From positions 68,804,314-68,868,313 of the forward strand of contig CM051521.1 in assembly GCA_028015205.1 (NCBI GenBank): 64,000 bases of DNA, in the 5' to 3' direction. Position numbers and translations under genes: made by a program. Shown piece by piece: positions 21,255 to 33,911 of the stretch (position 1 is the first letter of the stretch; every line of letters begins with the position of its first letter). The notes under the pieces were generated by a model. That model searched no databases, was not told the DNA's origin, and was given only the letters and a program-made list of their open reading frames with translations. The DNA is from Mytilisepta virgata. Lineage: Eukaryota > Mollusca > Bivalvia > Mytilida > Mytilidae.

Positions 21255-21513
21255 GTTTTTACAAAGTTTTCTCATTTTTGGCCGGGTTCCACAGAATGCA
21301 AATCCGGGTTATAGTATGGTGAATGTCAGGCGGGCGGCGGTGTTGAGTGGCGGCGGGTGGGCAGGGAAAATGGGTACCTATTTTACAAAATCAACTCCTC
21401 TTATGAAACTTCATAGAATGTTTCTATATATATTGAAGATGTACACCTCACTTTATGGAATTATTTCAGGAATTATTTCCCATTTTTCCAAACTTTGGAA
21501 CTTAGTCGTTTTT
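21255..21513 (+). repeat. family F monomer
   Basis: After a GC-rich GGCGGGCGGCGGTG patch, a monomer reads GGTACCTATTTT, ATGTTTCTATATATATTGAAG, CACCTCACTTTATGGAATT and ends GGAACTTAGTCGTTTTT. The same monomer flanks A7, A8 and A13 and occurs in tandem at 32,230-32,460. Confidence 0.7.
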
Positions 21514-23609
21514 AGCTCACCTGACCCAAAGGGTCAAGTGAGCTTTTCTCATCACTTGGCGTCCGGCGTCGTCGTTAACATTTTACATTTTGAACTTCTT
21601 CTAGAGAACCACTGAATGGAATGAAACCAAACATGGCATGAATGTTCCTTATGAGGTGCTGACCAAGTGTTGTTACTTTGTAGCCGATCCATCATCCAAG
21701 ATGGCCGCCAGCGGGGAACTTAGTTTAACATAGGACCCTATGGGAAATGCATACAAATGACTTCTTTTAGAGAACCACTGAATGGAATGAAACTAAATCT
21801 GGCATGAATGTTCCTTATGAGGTGCTGACCAAGTGTTGTTACTTTGTAGTCGATCCATCATCCAAGATGGCCGCCAGCGGGGAACTTAGTTTAACATAGG
21901 ACCCTATGGGAAATGCATACAAATGACTTCTTTTAGAGAACCACTGAATGGAATGAAACTAAATCTGGCATGAATGTTCCTTATGAGGTGCTGACCAAGT
22001 GTTGTTACTTTGTAGCCGATCCATCATCCAAGATGGCCACCAGAGGGGGACTTAGTTTAACATAGGACCCTATGGGAAATGCATACAAATGACTTCTTTT
22101 AGAGAACCGTTGAATGGAATGAAACCAAACATGGCATGAATGTTCCTTATGAGGTGCTGACCAAGTGTTGTTACTTTGTAGCCGATCCATCATCCAAGAT
22201 GGCCGCCAGCAGGGGACTTAGTTTAACATAGAACCCTATGGGAAATGCATACGAATGACTTCTTTTAGTGACCCACTTAATGGAATGAAACCAAACATGG
22301 CATGAATATTCCTTATGAAGTGCTGACCAAGTGTTGTTACTTTGTAGCTGATCCATCATCCAAGATGGCCGCCAGCGGGGAACTTAGTTTAACATAGGAC
22401 CCTATGGGAAATGCATACAAATGACTTCTTTTAGAGAACCACTGAATGGAATGAAACTAAATCTGGCATGAATGTTCCTTATGAGGTGCTGAACAAGTGT
22501 TGTTACTTTGTAGCTGATCCATCATCCAAGATGGCCGCCAGCGGGGAACTTAGTTTAACATAGGACCCTATGGGAAATGCATACAAATGACTTCTTTTAG
22601 AGAACCACTAAATGGAATGAAACTAAATCTGGCATGAATGTTCCTTATGAGGTGCTGACCAAGTGTTGTTACTTTGTAGCCGATCCATCATCCAAGATGG
22701 TTGCCAGAGGGAGACTTAGTTTAACATAGGACCCTATAGGAAATGCATACAAATGACTTCTTTTAGAGAACCGTTGAATGGAATGAAACCAAACATGGCA
22801 TGAATGTTCCTTATGAGGTGCTGACCAAGTGTTGTTACTTTGTAGCCAATCCATAATCCAAGATGGCCGCCAGCGGGGGACTTAGTTTAACATAGAACCC
22901 TATGGGAAATGCATACAAATGACTTCTTTTAGTGACCCACTTAATGGAATGAAACCAAACATGGCATGAATATTCCTTATGAAGTGCTGACCAAGTGTTG
23001 TTACTTTGTAGCTGATCCATCATCCAAGATGGCCGCCAGCGGGGAACTTAGTTTAACATAGGACCCTATGGGAAATGCATACAAATGACTTCTTTTAGAG
23101 AACCACTGAATGGAATGAAACTAAATCTGGCATGAATGTTCCTTATGAGGTGCTGACCAAGTGTTGTTACTTTGTAGCCGATCCATCATCCAAGATGGCC
23201 GCCAGCGGGGGACTAAGTTTAACATTGGACCCTATGGGAAATGCATACAAATGACTTCTTTTAGAGAACCACTGAATGGAATGTAACAAAACATAGCATG
23301 AATGTTCCTTATGAGGTGCTGACCAAGTGTCGTTACTTTGTTGCCGATCCATCATCCAAGATGTTTAGAAGTCTATCAGAAAATTGTAAAAAAAATTCTG
23401 AATGGTCACAACTTGACCACATATTCAAAAATAATAATGATAAGATGTCTTCAGTAGCTATTGTAAGACTACACTAAGATGACCTGTTTTTAATTTTAAA
23501 TACTGTGTCAAATTAAACCAATCTTGGTCTCAATCATTATATAATTTTACATAATTTCCAAAATCACATTAGATACAGGTGAGCGACACAGGCTCTTGAG
23601 AGCCTCTAG
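21514..23609 (+). mobile_element. family A element A7 with 166-bp array
   Basis: 5' palindrome AGCTCACCTGACCC/GGGTCAAGTGAGCT, CGTCGTCGT microsatellite, an 11-unit array, an AT-rich tail, and 3' CAGGTGAGCGACACAGGCTC...GAGCCTCTAG. It is inserted in a family F monomer; the uninterrupted F junction at 32,330-32,345 has six T, while the two flanks here total eight. Confidence 0.85.
21640..23390 (+). repeat. 166-bp tandem array with four-unit higher order
   Basis: The unit start GAAT(G/A)TTCCTTATGA recurs at 21,640, 21,806, 21,972, 22,138, 22,304, 22,470, 22,636, 22,802, 22,968, 23,134 and 23,300, always 166 bp apart. Units 664 bp apart share private variants: GAATATTCC with GTGACCCACTTAATGG at 22,304 and 22,968, and GAACCGTTGAATGG at 22,138 and 22,802. 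This is a tetrameric higher-order repeat. 166 is not a multiple of three, so the 62-codon minus-strand readings in each unit are not coding. Confidence 0.9.
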
Positions 23610-23611
23610 TT

Positions 23612-23778
23612 TATTGACATCTTTAATGGAGGGTACCTATTTTGCGAAATCAACTCCTCCTACAGTTTTTCACCCATATCCTTGAAACTTCATAGAATGT
23701 TTCTATATATATTGAAGATGTGCACCTCACTTTATGGAATTATTTCCCATTTTTCCAAACTTTGGAACTTACTCGTTT
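23612..23778 (+). repeat. family F monomer
   Basis: ATTGACATCTTTAATGGAGG to ACTCGTTTTTT, between A7 and A8. Confidence 0.7.
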
Positions 23779-23781
23779 TTT

Positions 23782-24895
23782 AGCTCACCTAACCCAAAGG
23801 GTCAAGTGAGCTTTTCTCATCACTTGGCGTCCGTCGTCGGACGTCGTCCGGCGTCGTTGTTAACATTTTACATTTTGAACTTCTTCTAGAGAACCACTGA
23901 ATGGAATGAAACCAAACATGGCATGAATGTTCCTTATGAGGTGCTGACCAAGTGTTGTTACTTTGTAGCCGATCCATCATCCAAGATGGCCGCCAGCGGG
24001 GAACTAATTTAACATAGGACCCTATGGGAAATGCATACAAATGACTTCTTTTAGTGACCCACTTAATGGAATGAAACCAAACATGGCATGAATATTCCTT
24101 ATGAAGTGCTGACCAAGTGTTGTTACTTTGTAGCTGATCCATCATCCAAGATGGCCCCCAGCAGGGAACTTAGTTTAACATAGGACCGTATGGGAAATGC
24201 ATACAAATGACTTCTTTTAGAGAACCACTGAATGGATTGAAAGTAAATCTGGCATGAATGTTCCTTATGAGGTGCTGACCAAGTGTTGTTACTTTGTAGC
24301 CGATCCATCATCCAAGATGGCCGCCAGAGGGGGACTTAGTTTAACATAGAACCCTATGGGAAATGCATACAAATGACTTCTTTTAGAGAACCATTGAATG
24401 GAATGAAACCAAACATGGCATGAATGTTCCTTATGAGGTGCTGACCAAGTGTTGTTACTTTGTAGCCGATCCATAATTCAAGATGGCCGCCAGCGGGGGA
24501 CTAAGTTTAACATTGGACCCTATGGGAAATGCATACAAATGACTTCTTTTAGATAACCACTGAATGGAATGTAACAAAACAGCATGAATGTTCCTTATGA
24601 GGTGCTGACCAAGTGTTGTTACTTTGTTGCCGATCCATCATCCAAGATGTTTAGAAGTCTATCAGAAAATTGTAAAAAAAATTCTGAATGGTCACAACTT
24701 GACCTCATATTCAAAAATAATAATGATAAGATTTCTTCAGTAGCTATTGTAAGACTACACTAAGATGACCTGTTTTTAATTTTAAATACTGTGTCAAATT
24801 AAACCAATCTTGGTGTCAATCATTATATAATTTTACATAATTTCCAAAATCACATTAGATACAGGTGAGCGACACAGGCTCTTGAGAGCTTCTAG
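23782..24895 (+). mobile_element. family A element A8
   Basis: Same type as A7 but with five 166-bp units (one of 162 bp). The 3' end is CAGGTGAGCGACACAGGCTC...GAGCTTCTAG. It is inserted at the same position of a family F monomer as A7, again with a total of eight flanking T against six in the empty site. Confidence 0.85.
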
Positions 24896-24897
24896 TT

Positions 24898-25080
24898 ATT
24901 GACATCTTCAATAGAGGGTACCTATTTTGGGAAATCAACTCCTCCTACAGTTTTTCACCCGCATCATTGAAAATTTGCAGAATCTTTTAATACATATTGA
25001 AGATGTGCACCTCACTTTATGGAATTATTTCAGGAATTATTTCCCATTTTTCAAAACTTTGGAACTTAGTCGTTTTTTAA
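24898..25080 (+). repeat. family F monomer, uninterrupted
   Basis: ATTGACATCTTCAATAGAGG through CTTAGTCGTTTTTTAAAGC, directly after A8. No family A insertion is present at its TTTTTT. Confidence 0.7.
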
Positions 25081-25164
25081 AGCAACCCGGCCATTTGTGT
25101 GTTTGACCCATTTTTTTCCAGATCATGCGACAAACATGCCCGCCATGGGCAATTTTTGTTTCTG

Positions 25165-25203
25165 CCAGGTGAGTGATACAGGCTGAGCCCTCTGAGCCTC
25201 TAG
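25165..25203 (+). repeat. solitary family A 3' end (A9)
   Basis: CCAGGTGAGTGATACAGGCT, a longer hairpin variant (GGCTGAGCCCTCTGAGCC) and CTAG. The preceding text is only a short body remnant, so this is an internally deleted copy. Confidence 0.7.
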
Positions 25204-25435
25204 TTTTAGATAGTATCCTCATTTTGTCCATATTAGCTGACAAACATGGCCGTCATTGGCAATTCTTTTTTCTGAATGGTTGATTTAAAAAAAGTTTTCT
25301 CTGAAACTGCCAGGCCAAATAGAGCCAAAATTGACAGAAATTGTCTATGGCTTATAACAAAAATTTACAGAACTGCAGAATTGCTTGAAACCAAACATGG
25401 CTTGAATGTTCCTCATAAGGTGCCAATCCCTTATT

Positions 25436-27076
25436 AGCTCACCTGACCCGAAGGGTCATGTGAGCTATTGCCATCACTTGGCGTCCGTCGTCCGTCCGTC
25501 CGTCGTCCGTCCGTCCGTCCGTCGTCCGTTAACTTTTTCAAACGTTAACTCCTCCAACACCATAAGTCCAACTGCAACCAAACTTGGTACAGTTATTAAT
25601 TGGTATGGGTGCTACAAATGTATCGTTTGGATTTTTGATTCGTAAAAAAACATGGCCGTCATGGCTAAAAATAGAACATAGGGGTAAATCGCAGTTTTTT
25701 GCAAATAAGTCAGAAACGGTCACAGATATCAAAATTCTGGCAAAGGGTAAAAGTGATCAGCACCTCAAGATCTACCTGCCCTGAAATTTTGAAGAAGATC
25801 CAACCACTCATTTCAGAGTTATCACCCTTTTTTTTGACATTTTTGGCTTTTTTTTATGTTATTATTTCAAAAATCTTCTCCTCTGAAACTACTGAATGGA
25901 TTTGGAGAAAACTTAGCGTGATTGTTCCTTAGGGTATCCTGCACAAAGTTTTTGCTTCGATTTTTGATCTGTCGAAAAACATGGCCACTGTTACTAAAAA
26001 TAGAACATAGGGGTCAAACAACAGTTTTTCGCAAATATCTCAAAAATCATCAGGTTACGGCAAATTCTGGCAGGTTGAAAGTGTTCAGCATGATGAGAGC
26101 TACCTGTGTGCTGATTTTCGTGAAAATCTGTCAACTGATGTTAGAGTTATTGCCCTTTTTGACATTTTTGGCTTTTTTTTATGTTATTATTTCAAAAATC
26201 TTCTTCTCTGAAACTACTATTCAAAATCAAATGAAACTTGGTAAGATTGTTCCTTAGGGTATCCTGCAAAAAGTTAATGCTTGGATTTTGGATTGGTCGA
26301 AAAACATGTCCGCCCTTACTAAAAATAGAACATAGGAGTCAAAATGCTGTTTTTTGCTATTTTTTCCTGAATTATAGAAATGAAATGAAGATGAAAGCTA
26401 CTTTGATGGCAAACATGGTATTCCGAGTTGAATGGTGATGATGAAAGTTTGTTTTGGACGGCCATTTTTAAAATGGCTGCCATTTTCCCGCCATTTTTTA
26501 CACTTGCTCGGATTTCAACAATATTTGGTTTTTAAAGTAAACATGGTATCCTTAGTGAATGGTGATGATGAGAATGTTGTATAACAATGATTAAACTTCA
26601 TAATATGTGAGCTTTTAATTGCCATCACTTGGTGTCTGTCATCATCGTTGTTAACAAATTTTCAAACATCTTCTCCTCTATAACTACTATGTGGGATTTG
26701 GATGAAACTTAGCATGATTGTTCCTGCAATATTTCCTTTTCAAGTACAATAAAAAGCCTATTTTTACATAACTTCTTTCAAACATTTTAAAAACGAAGAC
26801 AACATATAGACCAAAAGATTTATACTTTGAAGATTAATTAAAGCTTGTATTTTGTATTATGAATCATCAGATTGACCATGACTGTATCTTAATCAAGCGT
26901 AGGGAGAACTCATGCCCATTTCTTTCCAAAGGTTCTTGAAAGGTTTTTAAAGGTATTTTCAGCATTTTACGTGACCTTTAATACTCAGTTTAATTTACAA
27001 CAAACATTAATACATTAATTTAGTTTATAGTGCATTGTTTACCAGGTGAGCGATTCAGGCTCTTGAGAGCCTCTTG
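25436..27076 (+). mobile_element. family A element A10, uninterrupted
   Basis: Complete copy: palindrome, a (CCGTCCGTCGTC)n microsatellite (25,484-25,530), the body and 3' CCAGGTGAGCGATTCAGGCTC...CTCTTG. It serves as the empty-site reference for A5 in A4 and for the 1.29-kb TIR element. Its own empty site is represented near 21,050 (CCCTAATTCAAAATGG): two T there, four T here across both junctions. Confidence 0.9.
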
Positions 27077-27077
27077 T

Positions 27078-29606
27078 TCAAGATGGCCACCAGCAGAGGT
27101 TTTGGGTCAACAAAAGACCCTATGGGAAATACATGCACAAATCTTCTGAATTGTTAATTTTAAGGAAATTTAATTTGAATATTATTATAGATAAAGACAA
27201 ACTGTAAACAGCAAAAATGTTCAGCAAAGTATGATCTACCAATAAGTCAACATGACCAAAATGATTGATAGACCCCTTATAGGAGTTTTTGCCCTTTAAA
27301 GATGGTGCCAAGCATAAACCCTCCTTTAAAGATATTGTCTGAACCCCTTCTAAACTATTGTCTGGCACCCCTGACATCCAACCAACATGGCTGCTGTTAC
27401 TAAAAATAGAAAAAGGGGGAATGAATTTCAAAAATCTTCTATGACACTACAAGGCTAATTGTAACCAAACTTGGCAGTAATGGTCTTTAGGAGGTTCTCT
27501 TTCAGAAGTATGTCTGATGACCTGGACTGTTAACCAAGATGGCCGCCACAGCCGAACATAGTTTAACATAGGACCCTATAGGAAAATTCATTTAAAAATC
27601 TTGTCTGAAACCACTAAGCCAATTAGAACTAGAGTTGGTAGCAATGGTGCTTAATAGATGGTCCTCTTTCAGAATTGTGTCCGATGACCCGGACTGTTAA
27701 TTAAGATGGCGGCCACAGCCGAACTTAGTTTAACATAGGGCCCTATGGGAAAATTCATTGAAAAATCTTCTTGTCTGAAACCACTTGACCAATTGGAACC
27801 AGACTTGGCGGCAATGGTCCTTAGGAGGTCCTTTTTAGCTCACCTGCCCCAAAGGGCCAAGTGAGCTTTTCTCATCACTTGGCGTCCTTCGTCCGGCGTC
27901 GTTCGGTCGTCGTCGTTAACATTTTACATTTTGAACTTCTTCTAGAGAACCACTGAATGGAATGAAACCAAACATGGCATGAATGTTCCTTATGAGGTGC
28001 TGACCAAATGTTGTTACTTTGTAGCTGATCCATTATCCAAGTTGGCCGCCAGCGGGGAACTTAGTTTAACATAGGACCCTATGGGAAATGCATACAAATG
28101 ACTTCTTTTAGAGAACCACTGAATGGAATGAAACAAAATCTGGCATGAATGTTCCTTATGAGGTGCTGACCAAGAGTTGTTACTTTGTAGCCGATCCATC
28201 GTCCAAGATGGCCGCCAGAGGGGGACTTAGTTTAACATAGGACCCTATGGGAAATGCATACAAATGACTTCTTTTAGAGAACCATTGAATGGAATGAAAC
28301 CAACATGGCATGAATGTTCCTTATGAGGTGCTGACCAAGTGTTGTTACTTTGTAGCCGATCCATAATCCAAGATGGCCGCCAGTGGGGGACTTAGTTTAA
28401 CATAGAACCATATGGGAAATGCATACAAATGACTTCTCTTAATGACCCACTTAATGGAATGAAACCAAACATGGCATGAATATTCCTTATGAAGTGCTGA
28501 CCAAGTTTTGTTACTTTGTAGCTGATCCATTATCCAAGTTGGCCACCAGCGGGGAACTTAGTTTAACATAGGACCCTATGGGAAATGCATACAAATGACT
28601 TCTTTTAGAGAACCACCAAATGGAATGAAACTAAATCTGGCATGAATGTTCCTTATGAGGTGCTGACCAAGTGTTGTTACTTTGTAGCCGATCCATCATC
28701 CAAGATGGCCACCAGCAGGGGACTAAGTTTAACATTGGACCCTACATGTATGGGAAATGCATACAAATGACTTCTTTTAGAGAACCACTGAATGGAATGT
28801 AACAAAACATAGCATGAATGTTCCTTATGAGGTGCTGACCAAGTGTTGTTACTTTGTTGCCGATCCATCATCCAAGATGTTTAGAAGTCTATCAGAAAAT
28901 TGTAAAAAAAATTCTGAATGGTCACAACTTGACCACATATTCAAAAATAATAATGATAAGATTTCTTCAGTAGCTATTGTAAGACTACACTAAGATGACC
29001 TGTTTTTAATTTTAAATACTGTGTCAAATTAAACCAATCTTGGTCTCAATCATTATATAATTTTACATAATTTCCAAAATCACATTAGATACAGGTGAGC
29101 GACACAGGCTCTTGAGAGCCTCTAGTTCAGAAATGTTTCCGATTTCATGGACTGTGAACCGAGATGGCCGCCATAGCAGAACCATTAATATAGGACCCTA
29201 TGGGAAATTCACTCAAAAATCTTCTTGTCGGAAACTACTCAGCCGATTGGAAGGAAAGTTGGCAGCATTGGTCCTTAGATGGTTCTCTTTCAGAAATGTG
29301 TCCGATCATCTTGAATGTTAACCAAGATGGCCACCACAGCCGAACTTAGTACCCTATAGGAAAATTCATTTAAAAATCATCTTGTTGGAACAAGACTTAG
29401 CAATAACGGTCCTTAGATGGTTCTCTTTTAGAAATGTGTCCATTGACCTGGACTGTCAACCAAGATGGCTTCCACAACCAAACTTTGTTTATCATAGAAC
29501 CCCATAGAAAAACCAGCCAATATGACTGCAACACTTAAATGTTTAGTCTTGCACAAGGTGAAAAGTTAAATCCAGGTGAGCGATACAGGCTCTAGAGAGC
29601 CTCTAG
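27078..29606 (+). mobile_element. outer family A copy A12 (3' part), holding A11
   Basis: Body units of the GATGGCCGCCACAGCCGAACTTAG type run from 27,078 to 27,836 and from 29,126. They end in CCAGGTGAGCGATACAGGCTC...GAGCCTCTAG at 29,606. The 5' end is obscured by nesting upstream. Confidence 0.7.
27837..29125 (+). mobile_element. family A element A11
   Basis: A7-type copy with about six 166-bp units. It lies between AGGAGGTCCTTTTT and TTCAGAAATGTTTCC. The empty paralogue near 32,845 reads GGTCCTTTTTCAGAAATG, so the filled site has exactly two extra T. Confidence 0.85.
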
Positions 29607-30474
29607 TTAATAGAATGAGACCACCAGTGTCGCACCCCATTCCTCTTCAATTAAAATATAAGTTTTGTGATTGGCAGCAACACGTTTTCATGTCATCTTT
29701 ATAAACAAAAGGCTAGAGGTGAATGATGAGGATAGGCCTTGGTTCATAAAACCTAAGCCGAAACACTGAACAACTACGAGATGATTTTCTTGACTAGTAG
29801 TTTTGGAATTATAAATGATACAATTGGTAATTGATTTAGAAATTATCTGTTAATGGGGAACTTAATTTGATATTTGTTTGGATTGGTATTGGACACGTAT
29901 TTAACTAACAAATTTGATGTCATGCCCGACTAAACAGGGAAGCAAACCTTATAGCATTAGGTCTTGTTCATGGTCTTTGAAATTACAAATAATATAAAAT
30001 TCTGTTGAACAAAAAAAAAAAAAAAAACTTTTGACCTACCTTCTTACCCTCCTCTGAAATGTAGGGTCGGGAGAGGGAAGCAAATATATTTTTAAATGTG
30101 GCCCAACGAATCAACAGATCGCGTGAATGTCATCTGCTTTGGGGACTTGAACTGAAACAAATTTTCACATGAATATTCATACTTAATTTCCTATCCTGGT
30201 TTACAACATAACATTGTTATGTTTGAAATACAAGTATATACTGTTCACCAAGGCTCTCCTGTTTTTCCGGTAAAAATCTAGCATAAGTTTCCATGAGGAA
30301 TGTAAACAAACAGACAAAAGACATCTCTGATCCAGTGATGATGAGTTCAGATTTCGTATTTAAAAAGGAATTGATCTGGCACTTAAACTGCCTTTGACTT
30401 TTTGTCTTGCTTGCAAAGAAAGGTCGCGAAGGCAAGATATAGGTGTTACTTTCCGGCGGCGCCAACTTTTTTAA
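29607..30474. other. non-repeat stretch with poly(A) run
   Basis: An 18-19-A run at 30,009-30,028 follows AT-rich text and looks like the 3' tail of a retroposed sequence. A minus-strand reading of about 85 codons (30,217-30,475; LAPPESNTYILPSRPFFASK) is open but has no family signature or clear splice sites. No gene is claimed. Confidence 0.4.
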
Positions 30475-31975
30475 AACTTTAATAACTTTGCACATATAAT
30501 ACTTACAATTAAGATTTATGGTCCACAGATAGCTTATTATTAAGGTTTCCCACAGTATACTTGACCACATTTTCATGGTTCGCTGACTTCATAAACAAAT
30601 GTAAAATCTGCGTCCAAGTTTTGTGGTTAAATCCATTTCTCAGCAACTGTAATACCTAGGCCAACCATATTTGGTCTATAGATAGTTCTTAGTGGTTACA
30701 TGTAAGTCTGACACCTGGCTTGGGACCTTGATGGCTGTTTCATGCTTGAGTGACTTTGTCACATTTTCATGGTTAAGTCCATTTCTCAGCAACTAGAATA
30801 CCTTGACCCACCATATTTGGTCAATAGATCTATGTTCTTGTTGGGTACATATCGGTCTGACACATGCCTTTTGACCTTGACCTCAATTTCATGCTTAAGT
30901 GACCTGCGTCACCTTTTTTGCAATTGAGTCCGTTTCTCTGAAACTGGAATACCTAGACCCACCATATTTGGTATATTGATAGTTCTTGGTGGGTACATGC
31001 CAGTCTGACACTTGTCTCTGTACCTTTACCTCAATTTCATGGTTGAGTGACTTTCATCCAAGATCAAAGTTTAAGTCCATTTTTCATCAACTATAATACC
31101 CATAGACCCACTGTATTTGGTCTATTGATAGTTCTTGGTGGGTACATTCCAGTCTGACACTTGTCTCTGTACCTTTACCTCAGTTTCATGGTTGAATGAC
31201 TTTCATCCAAGTTTCTTGATTAAGTCCATTTTTCATCAACTGTAATACTTGTAGACCCACCATATTTGGTCTATTGATAGTTCTTGGTGGGAACATGCCA
31301 GTTTTACACTTGTTTCTGGACCTTGACCTCAATTTCATGGTTGAGTGACTTTCATCCAAATTTTTTTTATTATGTCCATTTTTCATCAACTGTAATACCC
31401 TTAGACCCATTGTATTTGGTCTATTGATAGTTCTTGGTGGGTACATGCCACTTGTCTCTGTACCTTTACCTCAATTTCATGGTTGAGTGACTTTCATCCA
31501 AGATCAAAGTTTAAGTCCATTTTTCATCAACTGTAATACTCGTAGACCCACCGTATTTGGTCTATTGATAGTTCTTGGTGGGAACATGCCAGTTTTACAC
31601 TTGTTTCTGGACCTTGACCTCAATTTCATGGTTGAGTGACTTTCATCCAAATTTTTTTTATTATGTCCATTTTTCATCAACTGTAATACCCTTAGACCCA
31701 TTGTATTTGGTCTATTGATAGTTCTTGGTGGGTACATGCCACTTGTCTCTGTACCTTGACCTCAATTTCATGGTTGAGTGACTTTCATCCAAATTTTTTT
31801 TATTAAGTCCATTTTTCATCAACTGTAATACCCTTAGACCCACTGTATTTGGTCTATTGATAGTTCTTGGTGGGTACATGCCACTTGTCTCTGTACCTTG
31901 ACCTCAATTTCATGGTTGAGTGACTTTCTTCCAAGTCTCTTGATTAAGTCGATTTCTCAGGAACTGTAATAGTCT
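30475..31975 (+). repeat. ~143-bp TR tandem array (left locus)
   Basis: Roughly ten units containing TTTCTCAGCAACTGTAATAC / TTTTTCATCAACTGTAATAC, CATATTTGGTCTATTGATAG and CTCAATTTCATGGTTGAGTG. A two-unit block (about 300 bp) is repeated near 31,190-31,740. The related right locus at 56,505-57,165 lies in the same orientation. Confidence 0.85.
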
Positions 31976-32190
31976 AGTCAATCTAGCTTAAAAATCACTC
32001 AACCTGCAACTAATTGAAACCAAAGCTTTTTTAAGTGCAAATTGGAACTTATACCTGTACTAACAACATATTAAAAATATACATTAATATAATTTGTGGA
32101 AAAGGTCATTTTTGGGTGAAATATGTGGTTTTTAGAGAAAAATCACTGAAAACTGGAAATAGATAAAAACTGTCATTTTTGTATACATTT
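31976..32190 (+). repeat. X1 segment of the large inverted repeat
   Basis: Contains GGGTGAAATATGTGGTTTTTAG and ACTGAAAACTGGAAATAGAT. Its reverse complement is at about 56,310-56,500. It sits immediately after the TR array here and immediately before it there. Confidence 0.8.
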
Positions 32191-32192
32191 TT

Positions 32193-33521
32193 AGCTCACC
32201 TGTCCTAAAAGGACATGTGAGAGTTTGCCATCACATAGAATGTTTCTATATATATTAAAGATGTGCACCTCACTTTATGGAATTATTTCAGGAATTATTT
32301 CTCATTTTTCCAAACTTTGGAACTTGGTCGTTTTTTATTGACATCTTCAATAGAGTGTATCGTTTTTTTTTATTGACATCTTCAATAGAGTGTACCTATT
32401 TTGCGAAATCAACTCCACCCACATCATTGAAACTTCGCAGAATGTTTTAATACATATTGAAGATGTGCACCAGTTGGAACCAAAGTTGGCAGTAATGGTT
32501 CTTAGGAGGTTTTCTTTCAGAAATATGTCCCATGACCCAGACTGTTAAACAAGATGGCCGCCACATCCGAACTTAGTTTAACATAGGGCCCTAAGGGAAA
32601 ATTCATTGAAAAATCTTCTTGTCTTAAACCACTTGACCAATTGGAACCAGACTTGGCAGCAATGGTCCTTAGATGGTCCTCTTACAGAGGTGTGTCCGAT
32701 GACTGTCAACCAAGATGGCCGCCACAACTGAACTTAGTTTAACATAGGGCCCTATAGGAAAATTCATTGAAAAATCTTCTTGTCTGAAACCAGTTGACAT
32801 ATTGGAGCAGGACTTGGCAGAATTGGTCCTTAGGAGGTCCTTTTTCAGAAATGTGTCTGATTTTGTCAACTTTGAACCAAGATGGCTGCCACAGCAGAAC
32901 TTAGTTTAACATAGGACCCTATGGGAAATTCACTCAAAAATTTTCTTGTCTGAAACCACTAAGCCAATTAGAATTAGACTTGGTAGCAATGGTCCTTAGA
33001 TGGTCCTCTTTCAGAATTTTGTGTGATGACCTAGACTGTCAACTAAGTTGGCCGCCACACCCGAACTTAGTTTAACGTAGGGCCCTATGGAAAAATTCAT
33101 TGAAAAATCTTCTTGTCTGAAACCACTTGACATATTGGAGCCAGACTTGGCAGCATTGGTCCTTAGGAGGTCCTCTTTCAGAAATGTGTCCAATCACCCG
33201 GATTGTCAACAAGATGGCTGCCACACCGAACTTTGTTAAATATTGGACCCTATAGGAAAATTCATTTAAAATTCTTCTTATCTGAAACCGCTTAACCAGT
33301 TGGAACAAGACTTAGCAGAAATGGTCCTTGGATGGTTCTCTTTTAGAAATATATCCGTTGACCTGGACTGTCAACCAAAATGACTGCCACAGCTGAAATA
33401 AGTTTATCATAGAATCCTATAGAAAAACCAGCCAATTTGACTGCAACTCTTAAATTTTTAGGTCTGCTAAAGGTGAAAAGTTAAATGCAGGTGAGCGATA
33501 CAGGCTCTTGATAGCCTCTAG
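32193..33521 (+). mobile_element. family A element A13
   Basis: 5' palindrome AGCTCACCTGTCCT/AGGACATGTGAG. Family F monomers occupy 32,230-32,460, followed by GATGGCCGCCACA-type units and 3' CAGGTGAGCGATACAGGCTC...CTCTAG. It lies right after X1. Confidence 0.8.
32230..32460 (+). repeat. tandem family F monomers (reference empty junction)
   Basis: One monomer end runs directly into the next (TTGGTCGTTTTTTATTGACATC), giving the uninterrupted junction used to measure A7 and A8. Confidence 0.7.
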
Positions 33522-33911
33522 TTTATTGACATCTTCAATAGAGGGTATCTATTTTGCGAAATCAACTCCTCCTACAGTTTTTCACTCGCATCCTTGAAAC
33601 TTCGCAGAATGTTTTAATATATATTGAAGATGTGCACCTCACTTTATGGAATTATTTCAGGAATTATTTCCCATTTTTCCAAACACATGTTTATCAACAT
33701 GTAATCAAATCAAATATTGCTTACTTCACCTATTTCTAATTAAATTGATGACTGCCTCTGTGCTCTTACACCAACATACAATGTGTCTGATTTTGTCTAT
33801 ATAAATATTCATGACTGCCAATGTGCAATATGATCTTATAATCACCTTTGTCACCACTACAGTAAACACCCAGTAAAGCAACCCAGCCATTTGTGTCTTT
33901 GACCCATTTTT
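33522..33911. repeat. family F monomer plus unassigned flank
   Basis: A family F monomer to about 33,680, then 230 bp of unassigned AT-rich sequence with no coding signal. Confidence 0.55.

Noticed and set aside
22005..24474. A series of similar 61-62-codon minus-strand ORFs (22.0-24.5 and 28.0-28.9 kb) that look like a small protein family
   Set aside because: Each ORF is one pass through the 166-bp repeat unit. 166 is not divisible by three, so the frame changes every unit. There are no splice or poly(A) signals, and similarity follows DNA identity.
21640..29125. CRISPR-like regular repeats
   Set aside because: Whole 166-bp units are repeated with no unique spacers, inside eukaryotic transposons.
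31186..31737. Repeated MYPPRTINRPNTMGLRVLQL ORFs on the minus strand
   Set aside because: They are readings of the TR tandem array; the frame is lost between units and no gene signals are present.
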